64,000 nt of DNA from Novosphingobium pokkalii (GCF_014652855.1 NZ_BMZP01000001.1:145140-209139), one strand, 5' to 3'. Positions 15,668 to 25,324 are shown, counted from the first letter of the stretch. A program made the numbers and translations. The notes: generated by a model from the sequence alone, not told the origin.

Positions 15668-17104
15668 GTGGCCTTGCGGTTTGTCTGCGACGGGGAGCTG
15701 GTGGCGCTGGACAGTGTGGCGCCGGGGGACACCGTGCTCGATTTCCTGCGCGCGCGGCCCGGCAGGACCGGGACCAAGGAAGGCTGCGGCGAAGGCGATT
15801 GCGGGGCCTGCACCGTGCTGGTGGGAACGCCGGTGGCGGGCGAGGAGCGGCTGGTCTGGCGCGCGGTGAATGCCTGCATCCAGTTTCTGCCGATGCTGCA
15901 TGGCAAGGCGGTGCTCACGGTCAATGGCCTGGGTGACCAGCTCACTCCGCTGCAACAGACCATGGCCTGCAACGGCGCGTCGCAATGCGGGTTCTGCACG
16001 CCGGGCTTCGTCATGTCGCTGCACGGGCGGGCAATCGGCGCCGTTGGTGCCGATTTGCCGGTGGGCGACGTGCTGGCCGGAAACTTGTGCCGCTGCACCG
16101 GCTATGGCCCGCTGCTCGAAGCGGGCGAACGCCACCCGGCGCTGCCCCATGACGACCGCGCCACGCTCGACCTGTTGCGCCAGGCGGCCACGGCTGGCCC
16201 GGCCTGCGGCCATGCCACGCTGCCCGGTGGCAGCACGGCGCGCTGGTTCATCCCCGACAATGCCGATGCCCTGGCCACGCTGCTGGCCCAATACCCCGGC
16301 GCGCGGATCGTCGCAGGAGCGACCGACGTGGGCCTGTGGGTGACCAAGAAGCTGGTCGATCTCGACACGGTGATTTTCGTGGGCGACGTGCCCGAACTGA
16401 ATGCGCTGGCCGAAAGCCCGGACGGTCTGACCATCGGCGGCGCGGTGCGCTATGCCGATGCCCATGCCGCGCTTTCGCGCCTCAGCCCTGAGCTGGGCGA
16501 GCTGGTGCGGCGCATCGGCGGCTTGCAGGTGCGCAATGCCGGCACCATCGGTGGCAATATCGCCAATGGCTCTCCCATCGGCGATGGGCCGCCCGCGCTG
16601 ATCGCGCTGGGCGCCACGCTCACCCTGCGTTCGGCGCGCGGGCGGCGGACGATGCCGCTGGAAGACTTCTTCCTGGCCTATGGCAAGCAGGACCGGGCGA
16701 GCGACGAATTCGTCGAATGCCTGTTCGTGCCGCGTCCGCAAGGCCCGGACATCGTGCATATGTCCAAGCTTTCCAAGCGTTTCGACAGCGATATCTCGGC
16801 CGTTTGCGGCGCGTTTTGGCTGCGGGTGGAACAGGGCACGATCACGGCGGCGCGCGTGGCGTTCGGTGGCATGGCGGCAACCCCGCGCCGCGCGGCGCAG
16901 ACCGAAGCGGCGCTGATCGGCGCGCCGTTTGACGAAGCCACGATGGCGGCGGCGGCTGCGGCGATCCGGGCCGATTTCGCGCCGCTCAGCGACGTGCGCG
17001 GCAGCGCTGCCTATCGCCTGGAGGCGGCGGGCAATCTGGTCTGGCGCCTGTGGCACCAGGCGCAGGGCCAGGCCGTGCGCGTGCAGGAGGTGGTCCATGG
17101 CTGA
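15668..17104 (+). CDS. xdhA: Xanthine dehydrogenase small subunit XdhA (2Fe-2S plus FAD domains)
   Basis: A 478-aa subunit. The N-terminal ferredoxin domain has CGEGDCGACTV, and the helical second 2Fe-2S domain has QCGFCTPGFVMSL and NLCRCTGY, giving all eight cluster cysteines. From about residue 190 comes the FAD domain with IVAGATDVGLWVTK and NAGTIGGNIANGSPIGD. As in Rhodobacter, the iron-sulfur and FAD domains are fused and the molybdenum domain is separate. The start is GTG at 15668 with GGGGGAG upstream, one base after the uraH stop. With XdhB it oxidises hypoxanthine and xanthine to urate in the cytoplasm. Confidence 0.95.
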   Translation: MALRFVCDGELVALDSVAPGDTVLDFLRARPGRTGTKEGCGEGDCGACTVLVGTPVAGEERLVWRAVNACIQFLPMLHGKAVLTVNGLGDQLTPLQQTMACNGASQCGFCTPGFVMSLHGRAIGAVGADLPVGDVLAGNLCRCTGYGPLLEAGERHPALPHDDRATLDLLRQAATAGPACGHATLPGGSTARWFIPDNADALATLLAQYPGARIVAGATDVGLWVTKKLVDLDTVIFVGDVPELNALAESPDGLTIGGAVRYADAHAALSRLSPELGELVRRIGGLQVRNAGTIGGNIANGSPIGDGPPALIALGATLTLRSARGRRTMPLEDFFLAYGKQDRASDEFVECLFVPRPQGPDIVHMSKLSKRFDSDISAVCGAFWLRVEQGTITAARVAFGGMAATPRRAAQTEAALIGAPFDEATMAAAAAAIRADFAPLSDVRGSAAYRLEAAGNLVWRLWHQAQGQAVRVQEVVHG

Positions 17105-19403
17105 TGCTTCGCTCTCCGTGGTCGGCGCGCCGCTGCGCCATGATAGCGCCCACCTGCATGTGGCGGGCCAGGCGCGCTATATCGACGACGAGCCCGAAAC
17201 GCCGGACTTGCTCCACCTCGCTTTCGGCACCTCCACCCACGCCCGCGCCCGGATCGTGGCGATGGACCTTGACGCCGTGCGCGCCGCGCCGGGCGTGGTG
17301 GCCGTCTATACCGCCGCCGATGTTCCCGGCGCCAACGATGTCTCGCCGGTGGCCGGCGATGATCGTCTGCTGGCCGACGGCGAAGTGGTCTGGCTGGGCC
17401 AGCCGCTGTTCCTGGTGGCGGCGACCAGCCGCCGCGCCGCGCGCCAGGCGGCCCGGCTCGGCCGGATCGACTATGACGCGCAGGAACCGATCCTGACGGT
17501 GGAACAGGCCCGCGCCGCGCAAAGCCTGATCGAGCCGACCCAGCGCATGGCGCGCGGTGATGCCGTCGCTGCCCTTGCCGCCGCGCCGCATCGCCTGTCT
17601 GGCCAACTCGCCATGGGCGGACAGGATCATTTCTACCTCGAAGGGCAGATCGCGCTCGCCCGCCCGCTGGAAGACGGGCAGGTCCATGTGCTGTCCTCTA
17701 CCCAGCATCCCAGCGAAGTGCAGCACCTGGTTGCGCACATGCTGGGCCGCAGCAGTGCCGACGTGACGGTGGAAGTGCGGCGCATGGGCGGGGCCTTTGG
17801 CGGCAAGGAAAGCCAGGCCGCGCTCTATGCCGCCGCCGCCGCGCTGGTGGTGCATCACACCGGGCGCCCGGCCAAGTTTCGCGCCGACCGCGACGACGAC
17901 ATGGTGCAGACCGGCAAGCGCCACGATTTCGTGGTGGATTACGAGGTCGGCTTCGATGCCGAGGGGCGGATCGCGGGGTTGTGCCTGCGCCTTGCCTCGC
18001 GCTGCGGCGCCACGGTGGACCTGTCCCCCGCGATCAACGACCGCGCGATGTTCCATGCCGACAATGCCTATTTCCTGGGCGACGTGGAAATCGTGTCGGA
18101 GCGGCTGAAGACCAACATGGTGTCCGCCACGGCCTTTCGCGGCTTTGGCGGGCCGCAGGGGATGCTGGCGATCGAGCGGGTGATGGATGCCGTGGCGGGC
18201 CACCTCGGCCGCGATCCGCTGGCCGTTCGCGTGGCCAATCTCTATGGTCCGGGTCGCGATGTGACGCCTTATGGCATGGTGGTGGCCGACAATATCGCGC
18301 CCGACCTGATTGCCCGGCTGCGCAGCGATGCCCGCTATGACGAGCGGCAGGCCGCCGTGGCGCGGTTCAATGCGGAAAGTGCCATTCTCAAGAAAGGACT
18401 GGCGCTCACTCCGGTGAAATTCGGCATCAGCTTTACCACCACCCACCTCAACCAGGCGGGCGCGTTGCTGCACGTCTATGCCGACGGGTCGATCCAGATC
18501 AACCACGGCGGCACCGAGATGGGCCAGGGCCTCTATACCAAGGTGGCGCAAGTGGTGGCGCAGGCCTTTGGCGTGGGCCTGGACCAAGTGCGGATCACCG
18601 CCACGCGCACCGACAAAGTGCCCAACACCTCGGCCACGGCGGCCTCTTCCGGCGCCGATCTCAACGGCATGGCCGCGCTCGATGCGGCGGAAACGATCCG
18701 CGCGCGCTTGGCAGATTTCTGTGCCCGCACCTTTGGTTGCGAGATCGACGCGGTGGTCTTTGCCGGGGGCGAAGTGCAGGCCGGCGGGGAGCGGATGCCC
18801 TGGGCCACGCTGTGCCGCAGGGCGCACATGGCGCGGATTTCGCTGTCCGCCACCGGCTTTTATGCCACGCCCGATCTGCATTACGACCGCGCCGCGCACC
18901 AGGGCCAGCCGTTCTATTACTTCGCCTATGGTGCGGCGCTGGCCGAAGTGGTGATCGACACGCTGACTGGCGAACATCGCGTGCTGGCCGCCGATATCCT
19001 GCACGACTGCGGCCGATCGCTGAACCCGGCGATCGACAAGGGGCAGATCGAGGGCGGCTTCCTCCAGGGGCAGGGCTGGCTGACCAGCGAGGAACTGGTG
19101 TGGGACGCGGCGGGCCGCCTGCTCACCCACGCGCCGTCCACCTACAAGATCCCCACCGCCAACGACCGCCCCGATCACTTGCACGTCACCCTGTGGGACG
19201 GCGCCAACCACCGGCCCACGATCCATCGCTCGAAAGCCGTGGGGGAGCCGCCGTTCATGCTGGCCAATGCGGTGTTTTCGGCACTTGGCGCGGCAATTGC
19301 CGCCACCTGTCCCGAGGCAGGCTGGCCCATGCTTGATGCCCCGGCCACGCCCGAGCGCATCCTGGCCGCCTTAGCGCGGCAACGTGATGGTGTGCGGGCA
19401 TGA
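17097..19403 (+). CDS. xdhB: Xanthine dehydrogenase molybdopterin-binding subunit XdhB
   Basis: A 768-aa catalytic subunit. Molybdenum-cofactor and substrate residues are visible: GGAFGGKES, TAFRGFGGPQGM (the Arg that orients xanthine), NHGGTEMGQGLYTK and the catalytic base in KAVGEPPFMLANAV. These features separate xanthine dehydrogenase from aldehyde and CO dehydrogenase relatives. ATG at 17097 is preceded by GGAGG and overlaps xdhA by 8 bases. It ends overlapping xdhC, whose product loads the sulfurated cofactor. Confidence 0.96.
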   Translation: MADASLSVVGAPLRHDSAHLHVAGQARYIDDEPETPDLLHLAFGTSTHARARIVAMDLDAVRAAPGVVAVYTAADVPGANDVSPVAGDDRLLADGEVVWLGQPLFLVAATSRRAARQAARLGRIDYDAQEPILTVEQARAAQSLIEPTQRMARGDAVAALAAAPHRLSGQLAMGGQDHFYLEGQIALARPLEDGQVHVLSSTQHPSEVQHLVAHMLGRSSADVTVEVRRMGGAFGGKESQAALYAAAAALVVHHTGRPAKFRADRDDDMVQTGKRHDFVVDYEVGFDAEGRIAGLCLRLASRCGATVDLSPAINDRAMFHADNAYFLGDVEIVSERLKTNMVSATAFRGFGGPQGMLAIERVMDAVAGHLGRDPLAVRVANLYGPGRDVTPYGMVVADNIAPDLIARLRSDARYDERQAAVARFNAESAILKKGLALTPVKFGISFTTTHLNQAGALLHVYADGSIQINHGGTEMGQGLYTKVAQVVAQAFGVGLDQVRITATRTDKVPNTSATAASSGADLNGMAALDAAETIRARLADFCARTFGCEIDAVVFAGGEVQAGGERMPWATLCRRAHMARISLSATGFYATPDLHYDRAAHQGQPFYYFAYGAALAEVVIDTLTGEHRVLAADILHDCGRSLNPAIDKGQIEGGFLQGQGWLTSEELVWDAAGRLLTHAPSTYKIPTANDRPDHLHVTLWDGANHRPTIHRSKAVGEPPFMLANAVFSALGAAIAATCPEAGWPMLDAPATPERILAALARQRDGVRA

Positions 19404-20368
19404 TGTGGTGGGACGTGGCGCGCGGCTGGGCGCAGGAAGAGCCGTTGGCCATGCTTTCGGTGCTGGCCTGCGAAGGCTCTGCCCCGCGCGGGCCGGGCAC
19501 CCGCATGCTGGTGAGCGCGGCGCGGACCTGGGGCACGATCGGCGGCGGCGCGCTGGAATTCCAGGCGGTGGAACAGGCACGCCGCGTGCTCGATCTGCCG
19601 CCGGGCACCTGGCGCATCCAGGACTATCCGCTTGGCCCGCTGCTGGGCCAATGCTGCGGCGGGCGGGTGCGCCTGCTGGTCGAGCATCTCGATGCGCAGA
19701 GCCTGGCGCCGCTGCAAGGCCTGTCTGAAAGGGGCGGGGCTGATGGGGCGCTGCTGGTCAGCCATTTCGGCGCCACGCGCATCGATCGGCACTGGATTGC
19801 CCAGGGCCAGCCGACCCCGCTTTCGGCGCGGGGGGAAAAGCCCGAGGCGGGAACGCGGGTGATCGAGCCGGTGGGGCAGTGGCGCCGCCCGGTCTATCTG
19901 TTCGGCGCCGGCCATGTCGGCCAGGCGATTGCCCGGCATCTGCCCGGCCTGCCGCTGCGGCTGTGCTGGTTCGACACGCGCCCAATGTTCGCCAGCCTCG
20001 ACGGGGTGACCGTGGTGCCCGAGGAGGACATCGTCACCTGTGTTGCGCAAGCGCCGGACGAAGCCGCCATCGTGATCCTGACTCACGATCATGCGCTCGA
20101 TTACCGCCTGACGCGGGCGGCGCTGCAACGGCCGGGGGCAGGCTTCATCGGCCTGATCGGATCGGCCACCAAGCGCGCCCGCTTCGTCTCGCGCCTGGCC
20201 GCCGACGGGCTGGATGGCGCCGCGCCGGGCCGGCTGACCTGCCCGATCGGCGTGGACGGCATCACCGGCAAGGAACCGGACGTGATTGCAATCGCGGTGC
20301 TCGCACAACTTCTCCGGTTGCCGCAGCATGTCACCGAAAAACCAGAGAAAGTTTCAGTACTTGGGTAA
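19400..20368 (+). CDS. xdhC: Xanthine dehydrogenase accessory protein XdhC
   Basis: A 322-aa protein that binds molybdenum cofactor, promotes its sulfuration and inserts it into XdhB. The N-terminal XdhC/CoxI domain carries EGSAPRGPGTRMLVS and TIGGGALEFQAV, with a conserved Cys pair in GQCCGGRV. The C-terminal Rossmann domain begins PVYLFGAGHVGQAIA and ends near GIDGITGKEPDVIAIAV-like sequence. ATG at 19400 overlaps the xdhB stop. The last 41 bases overlap the start of guaD in another frame. Confidence 0.94.
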   Translation: MMWWDVARGWAQEEPLAMLSVLACEGSAPRGPGTRMLVSAARTWGTIGGGALEFQAVEQARRVLDLPPGTWRIQDYPLGPLLGQCCGGRVRLLVEHLDAQSLAPLQGLSERGGADGALLVSHFGATRIDRHWIAQGQPTPLSARGEKPEAGTRVIEPVGQWRRPVYLFGAGHVGQAIARHLPGLPLRLCWFDTRPMFASLDGVTVVPEEDIVTCVAQAPDEAAIVILTHDHALDYRLTRAALQRPGAGFIGLIGSATKRARFVSRLAADGLDGAAPGRLTCPIGVDGITGKEPDVIAIAVLAQLLRLPQHVTEKPEKVSVLG

Positions 20369-21671
20369 GCTTCACGCCTTTCGTGGCGAAATTCTCAGCG
20401 TGAGCGATGATCCACTCCACGCGCCCGATGCCGTGTCCCACCAGGCCGATGGCCTGCTGGTGGTGGAAGACGGCATCGTTGTCGCGCGCGGCGATCATGC
20501 CGACCTGGCCCACTGCTTTGCCCATGTGCCGGTCACGCCGATCCACGGCCTGATCGTGCCCGGCTTCATCGACGCTCATGTCCATTATCCGCAGATGGAT
20601 CGCATCGCCTCGCACGGGGAGCAGTTGCTCGACTGGCTGGAGCGGCACATATTCCCCGCCGAAAAGGCCTTTGCCGATCGCAGCCATGCCGATGCCCTGG
20701 CGCAGGCATTCCTTGCCGAACTGCTGCGCCACGGGACCACGTCTGCCCTGGTGTTTGCCACGGTGCACGAAGGCTCGGTCGATGCCCTGTTCGAGGCGGC
20801 CCTGGCCCGCAACCTGCGCCTGGCATCGGGCAAAGTGCTGATGGACCTGGGGCCGGAGGGCCTGCGCGACAGCCTGGCCACGGCGCGGGCAGAGACCGAG
20901 GCGCTGATTGCGCGCTGGCATGGCCGGGGGCGCTTGTCCTACGCGATCACGCCGCGCTTCGCGCTGACCTCCTCCGATGAACAACTGGCGCTGGCCGGAG
21001 AGTTGCTGGCCACGCACGGCGACGTGCTGCTGCACACGCACCTTGCGGAAAACCGCCACGAATGCGCCGCCGTTGCCGCGCGCTTTCCCGAGGCGGCGGA
21101 CTATCTCGACGTCTACGATCGCTTTGGCCTGGTGGGAGAGCGCAGCGTGTTCGCCCACGGCATTCATCTGAGCGAGCGGATGTGCGCGCGTCTGGCGCAG
21201 AGCGGCGCGGGGATTGCCGTGTGCCCATCCTCCAACCTGTTCCTCGGCTCGGGCTTCTTCCATTTCGGCCAGGCGGATCGCCATGGCGTCAAGCTGGGGC
21301 TGGGCACCGATATCGGCGCGGGCACCAGCTTTTCGATGCTTTACACCCAGGGGCAGGCCTACCAGGCGGCACTGGCGCGCGAGGAACGGCTCGATCCGTT
21401 CCGCGCGCTCTATCTCGCCACCACCGGCAGCGCGCGCCTGCTGCATATCGCCGACAAGGTGGGCGCGCTCGCGGTGGGGCAGGAAGCCGATTTCGTGGTG
21501 CTGGACCAGGCCGCCACGACGCTGCTGGCGCGGCGCTGCGCCGGGGCGAGTCTCGCCGAACGGCTCTTTGCCATGCAGATCCTGGGCGATGACAGGGTGG
21601 TTGCGCAAACCTGGATCATGGGCGAATGCGCGTGGGACAAGAACAGCGCCAAAGGAGCGAATTGTGGTTGA
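20328..21671 (+). CDS. guaD: Guanine deaminase
   Basis: A 447-aa zinc amidohydrolase converting guanine to xanthine. Metal-site motifs are PGFIDAHVHYPQMD (HxH), LLHTHLAENRHE, FAHGIHLSERM and LGTDIGAGTSFSML. The N terminus LHAFRGEILSVSDDP is typical of guanine deaminases. ATG at 20328 gives a 41-base overlap with xdhC, unusually long for this operon; a TTG near 20363 is an alternative start. The product enters XdhAB directly. The stop overlaps the next gene by 8 bases. Confidence 0.94.
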   Translation: MSPKNQRKFQYLGKLHAFRGEILSVSDDPLHAPDAVSHQADGLLVVEDGIVVARGDHADLAHCFAHVPVTPIHGLIVPGFIDAHVHYPQMDRIASHGEQLLDWLERHIFPAEKAFADRSHADALAQAFLAELLRHGTTSALVFATVHEGSVDALFEAALARNLRLASGKVLMDLGPEGLRDSLATARAETEALIARWHGRGRLSYAITPRFALTSSDEQLALAGELLATHGDVLLHTHLAENRHECAAVAARFPEAADYLDVYDRFGLVGERSVFAHGIHLSERMCARLAQSGAGIAVCPSSNLFLGSGFFHFGQADRHGVKLGLGTDIGAGTSFSMLYTQGQAYQAALAREERLDPFRALYLATTGSARLLHIADKVGALAVGQEADFVVLDQAATTLLARRCAGASLAERLFAMQILGDDRVVAQTWIMGECAWDKNSAKGANCG

Positions 21672-22677
21672 ACTCGAAGCCTTTGTGCGTGGCCTGCCCA
21701 AGGCCGAGCTGCACCTGCACATCGAAGGCAGCCTGGAGCCGGAACTGATGTTTGCGCTCGCCCGGCGCAATGGCGTGGCGCTGCCCTATGACAGCGTGGA
21801 GGCGGTGCGCGCGGCCTATGCCTTTTCCAACCTCCAGGATTTCCTCGACATCTATTATGCCGGGGCGGGGGTGTTGCAGACCCGGCAGGATTTCCATGAC
21901 CTGGCCATGGCCTATTTCGATCGCGCTGCGGCCGATGGCGTGCGTCATGCCGAGATCATGTTCGACCCGCAGACCCACACCGATCGCGGCGTGCCTTTTG
22001 CCGAAGTGATCGAGGGGCTGCTTTCGGCCATGGCCGAGGCGCAGGCGCGCCATGGGCTGAGCAGCGCCCTGATCATGAGCTTTCTGCGCCATCTGTCGCA
22101 GGATGCCGCCTTTGCCACGCTGGCCATGGCCGAACCCTGGCTCGATCGCATCGCGGCGGTAGGCCTCGATTCCTCGGAAGTGGGCCATCCGCCCAGCAAG
22201 TTTGCAGAGGTCTTTGCCGCCGCCGCCGCCAAGGGCCTGCGGCGCGTGGCTCATGCCGGGGAGGAAGGCCCGCCTGCCTATGTGCACGAAGCGCTCGACC
22301 TGCTCGACGTGGACCGCATCGACCACGGCAACCGCGCGCTGGAAGACGCGGGCCTGGTGGCGCGGCTGGTGGAACAGGGCATGACGCTGACCGTCTGCCC
22401 GCTGTCCAACCACAAGCTCTGCGTGGTCGGCGATCTAGCCGACCATCCGCTCGATCGCATGCTAGCACTGGGGCTCAAGGCCACGGTCAATTCCGACGAT
22501 CCGGCCTATTTTGGCGGCTATGTGGCCGACAACTATCTCGCCGTGGCCAAGGCCCGCAGCCTGTCGCGCGCAGACCTGGTGCAACTGGCACGCAACAGTT
22601 TTGCCGGTTCGTTCCTGCCCACCGATGCCATCGCCCGCCATCTCGAAGAGATCGATGCCTATGCTGCCGCGTCTTAA
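21664..22677 (+). CDS. Adenine deaminase of the adenosine deaminase-like (PA0148) type
   Basis: A 337-aa metal-dependent deaminase. KAELHLHIEGSLEPEL gives the HxH site. GLDSSEVGHPPSKF and HAGEEGPPAYVHEALDLL are the signature of the bacterial adenine deaminase subgroup, not of adenosine deaminase; then DRIDHGNRALED, CPLSNHKLCV and NSDDPAYFGGYV follow. It lacks a signal peptide, so it would act on imported adenine to make hypoxanthine for XdhAB. GTG at 21664 with AAAGGAG upstream overlaps guaD. Adenosine deaminase activity cannot be excluded. Confidence 0.87.
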   Translation: MVELEAFVRGLPKAELHLHIEGSLEPELMFALARRNGVALPYDSVEAVRAAYAFSNLQDFLDIYYAGAGVLQTRQDFHDLAMAYFDRAAADGVRHAEIMFDPQTHTDRGVPFAEVIEGLLSAMAEAQARHGLSSALIMSFLRHLSQDAAFATLAMAEPWLDRIAAVGLDSSEVGHPPSKFAEVFAAAAAKGLRRVAHAGEEGPPAYVHEALDLLDVDRIDHGNRALEDAGLVARLVEQGMTLTVCPLSNHKLCVVGDLADHPLDRMLALGLKATVNSDDPAYFGGYVADNYLAVAKARSLSRADLVQLARNSFAGSFLPTDAIARHLEEIDAYAAAS

Positions 22678-23758
22678 GGCCCTGTTCGCGCTGGTTGCCG
22701 CCGCGCTGCTGGCACAGTCCGCCCATGCCGCGCCAGAAAAGCGCAAAGTGATCATCGATGACGATGGCTTTGGCCTGATGCAGGTCATGCTGCTGTCTTC
22801 GCCCGAGGTCGAGGTGCTGGGGCTGACGACCGTTTCGGGCAATGCCTGGGCCAACCGCAACACGGCGCAGGCGCTGCGCGGGCTGGAATGGATCGGCCGC
22901 AGCGATGTGCCGGTCGTGCCCGGCGCCACGTTCCCGCTGCTCAATTCCGAGGTGGCGACCGAGCGCTGGGAACAACAGCACGGCCCTCTGGTGTTCAAGG
23001 GCGCGTTCATGAAGCGCTGGGTGGAAGACACGCAGCAGGCGCCGCCGCCCTATCACGGCCCGTTCGACGCGGTGGACTTGCCCGGCGGCAATCCGACCAC
23101 GCACCCGGCGGACGAGATTGCCGCCAATTTCCTGATCCGCATGGTGCACAAGTATCCCGGCCAGATCACCATCGTCGCCTGCGGGCCGATGACCAACCTG
23201 GCCCTGGCGCAGCGGCTGGACCCGGCCTTTGCCGGCCTGGCGCGCGAACTGGTCTACATGGGCGGCAGCCTCAATCCGCGCCAGGTGCTCGATAACCGCG
23301 CGGCGGCAGACTTCGCGCGGGAATTCGTCAACAATCCGCGCCGCGAATTCAACATCCGCTTCGATCCCGAAGCGGCGAGCATCATGGCCCGCGCACCCTG
23401 GCGCAAGATCACCATGGTGCCGGTCGATCCCTCCACCGCCACGCAACTTTCGCCCGCGCTCATTGCCCGCCTGGCCAAGGCCGCGCGGCCAGGAGTGGAC
23501 CGCTTCGTCAAGGCGCTGGCGCCCGGCTTTCCGCTGTGGGACGAGATTGCCGCTGCCGTATGGCTCGATCCGGCGCTGGTGAAAACGCAGCGCCGGCTGT
23601 GGATCGATTTCGACAGCCAGCAGGGCGCCGGCTATGGCGATACGCTGAGCTGGGACCAGGCCTATCACCCCGGCATGGGCGAGCAGGCGCAGGACGTGGT
23701 CCTGGCGATCGACGTGCCGGGCCTGGAAACGATGCTGACGCGGCTGGTGGGCAAGTAA
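22661..23758 (+). CDS. Exported nucleoside hydrolase-like protein with altered metal site
   Basis: About 365 aa with a signal peptide (cleavage after AQSAHA), so periplasmic. Family features of inosine-uridine nucleoside hydrolases are present: CGPMTNLALAQRLDP, ELVYMGGSL, the FNIRFDPEAA segment, and the C-terminal LWDEIAAAVWLDP. The N-terminal metal motif, normally DTDPGxDDA, reads DDDGFGLMQ: the two following Asp residues are Leu and Met, and the catalytic His before the late Asp is Trp. The protein may be a divergent subfamily with another ligand, or catalytically weak. The start is ATG 22661 or 22655, inside the end of the adenine deaminase gene. It is the last gene of the operon. Confidence 0.75.
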   Translation: MLPRLKALFALVAAALLAQSAHAAPEKRKVIIDDDGFGLMQVMLLSSPEVEVLGLTTVSGNAWANRNTAQALRGLEWIGRSDVPVVPGATFPLLNSEVATERWEQQHGPLVFKGAFMKRWVEDTQQAPPPYHGPFDAVDLPGGNPTTHPADEIAANFLIRMVHKYPGQITIVACGPMTNLALAQRLDPAFAGLARELVYMGGSLNPRQVLDNRAAADFAREFVNNPRREFNIRFDPEAASIMARAPWRKITMVPVDPSTATQLSPALIARLAKAARPGVDRFVKALAPGFPLWDEIAAAVWLDPALVKTQRRLWIDFDSQQGAGYGDTLSWDQAYHPGMGEQAQDVVLAIDVPGLETMLTRLVGK

Positions 23759-23782
23759 GACGCCCACCGCCAGCCCGGCCGA

Positions 23783-24304
23783 TCAGCCCAGGCGTTCGGG
23801 CACTTCGTTGGCCTGGTCGGTCAGCACGTCGGTGGTGGCAACCGCTTCCCACGGGAACACGAACCAGCGCTTGTCAGTGGTGCGATCGATCGTCTGCACG
23901 GCATAGTCGACCGTTTCCTGCGACACCGCATTGTTGATCATCACGGCAAAGCGCAAGTGGTCTTCCACCGTTTCATGCGCGCGCAGCAGGCGGCGGACCT
24001 GGGCGATGGTGCGGCCGGAATCGTTGATATCGTCGATGATCAGGATGCGCTGCCCGGCCTTGGTCATCGTCGCCAGCTTGACCAGCAGTTCGTCGGCAAA
24101 GCCGGGTACCTTGGCCGACTGGTCGATCGAGAGCATCGGCACGCTCAGGATCTGGCTCATGTAGACCGCCGGCACCAGGCCGCCGCGACCGATGCCGACC
24201 ACGAAATCGGGTTGCCAGGCATCCTGGCCCACGGTCTGCGCCAGGGAACGGACCACGGCGAGGAAATCGTCATAGGCGATGTAGTCGAAAACGGGCTGGG
24301 TCAT
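23783..24304 (-). CDS. Purine phosphoribosyltransferase-like protein
   Basis: A 173-aa type I phosphoribosyltransferase. The PRPP loop is RILIIDDINDSGRTI, with PDFVVGIGRGGLVPAVYMSQIL upstream, as in xanthine/guanine and hypoxanthine phosphoribosyltransferases. It would return free bases to the nucleotide pool, opposite to the degradative operon. The start is ATG 24304 (MTQPVFDYI); an in-frame TTG at 24319 is less likely. It converges on the operon end with 24 bases between stops and lies downstream of the LysR gene on the same strand. Confidence 0.82.
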   Translation of the reverse strand: MTQPVFDYIAYDDFLAVVRSLAQTVGQDAWQPDFVVGIGRGGLVPAVYMSQILSVPMLSIDQSAKVPGFADELLVKLATMTKAGQRILIIDDINDSGRTIAQVRRLLRAHETVEDHLRFAVMINNAVSQETVDYAVQTIDRTTDKRWFVFPWEAVATTDVLTDQANEVPERLG

Positions 24305-24406
24305 CGGGTGGGTCCGCAACGAGATGGGCTGGCAAAGGAAATAGGCCGGCAGGCTCTGCTTATGGCCGTTCCCGATTCGTGGAAAGGGCCGCCCTTACAG
24401 GCTTGC

Positions 24407-25324
24407 TCAACTGGGGTCCATATAGTCCAGCGCGGCAAAGCTGTGCTGGATTTCCTGAAGCACGACATCGGCGGCATAGGACGTGGCGCGCGAAGTGGCG
24501 GTGCACAGCGCCAGGGTCATCGGCTTGAGCACCGGATCGGTGAGCGGCACGAAGGCAAGCTGGCCCGAGCGCACTTCATTGGCCACGTCGAGCGAGGTCA
24601 GCAGGCCGATGCCGACGCCTTCGAGCACCAGCGAGGTGATCATCTGGATATTGTCCGACGAAGCCTTGCGCTCCAGCGGCATCTTGGACGTGCCGGCCAG
24701 AACCTGCACTTGCTGCGCCACGGCGAGCGGTGGGGCGGGCAGGATCATCGGCAAGCCGGCACAGGCCGAAAAGCGCGCGCTGGTGCGCCGGGCAAAGGGG
24801 TGGTCACCCGGCACCACGAAACCGAGGCGGATATTGGCATAGGCCAGCACGGTCAGGTCGCGGAACGTCTGCGGATCGAAGCAGATGCCGAAATCGACCT
24901 CGCCACTGGCAATGGCGCCGCGAATGTGTTCGTTGGCCATCACCCGCACGTCCACCGAAATGCCGGGATAGCGGTTCTGGATCGCCCGGATGCGCGCCGG
25001 AATATAGCCCTTGGTCAGCGCGTCCATGATCGCCAGCGTTACATGCCCGCGCTTGAGGCCGCGCAAGTCCTCGATCTGGGCGCGCACGTCGACCAGGCCC
25101 TTCTGCCAGCGCGTGCCCGCCGCCATCACGATCTCGCCCGCTGCCGTCAGGCGCAGGCCGGTGGGCAGGCGCTCGAACAGCGGCATGCCAAGTTCGGCCT
25201 CGGCATTGAGGATCTGGCGATCGATGGCCGAGGCAGAGACGTTCAATTCATCGGCCGCCTTGCGGATCGAGCCGAGCCGGCCGACGGTCATGAAATAGCG
25301 CAGAAAGCGGGAGAAGGCGGGCAT
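24407..25324 (-). CDS. LysR-family transcriptional regulator, candidate purine-locus activator
   Basis: A 305-aa regulator: N-terminal winged helix (FLRYFMTVGRLGSIRKAADEL, recognition region SASAIDRQI, residues about 5-65), linker helix, and a periplasmic-binding-like effector domain (HVTLAIMDALTKGYIPARI onward). It is divergent from the NUP-ADA-TonB operon, and the shared promoter element B lies only 18 bases from its start codon. That position suits both activation of the neighbours and self-regulation. The effector is probably a purine intermediate such as urate or xanthine; this is inferred from context only. Confidence 0.9.
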   Translation of the reverse strand: MPAFSRFLRYFMTVGRLGSIRKAADELNVSASAIDRQILNAEAELGMPLFERLPTGLRLTAAGEIVMAAGTRWQKGLVDVRAQIEDLRGLKRGHVTLAIMDALTKGYIPARIRAIQNRYPGISVDVRVMANEHIRGAIASGEVDFGICFDPQTFRDLTVLAYANIRLGFVVPGDHPFARRTSARFSACAGLPMILPAPPLAVAQQVQVLAGTSKMPLERKASSDNIQMITSLVLEGVGIGLLTSLDVANEVRSGQLAFVPLTDPVLKPMTLALCTATSRATSYAADVVLQEIQHSFAALDYMDPS

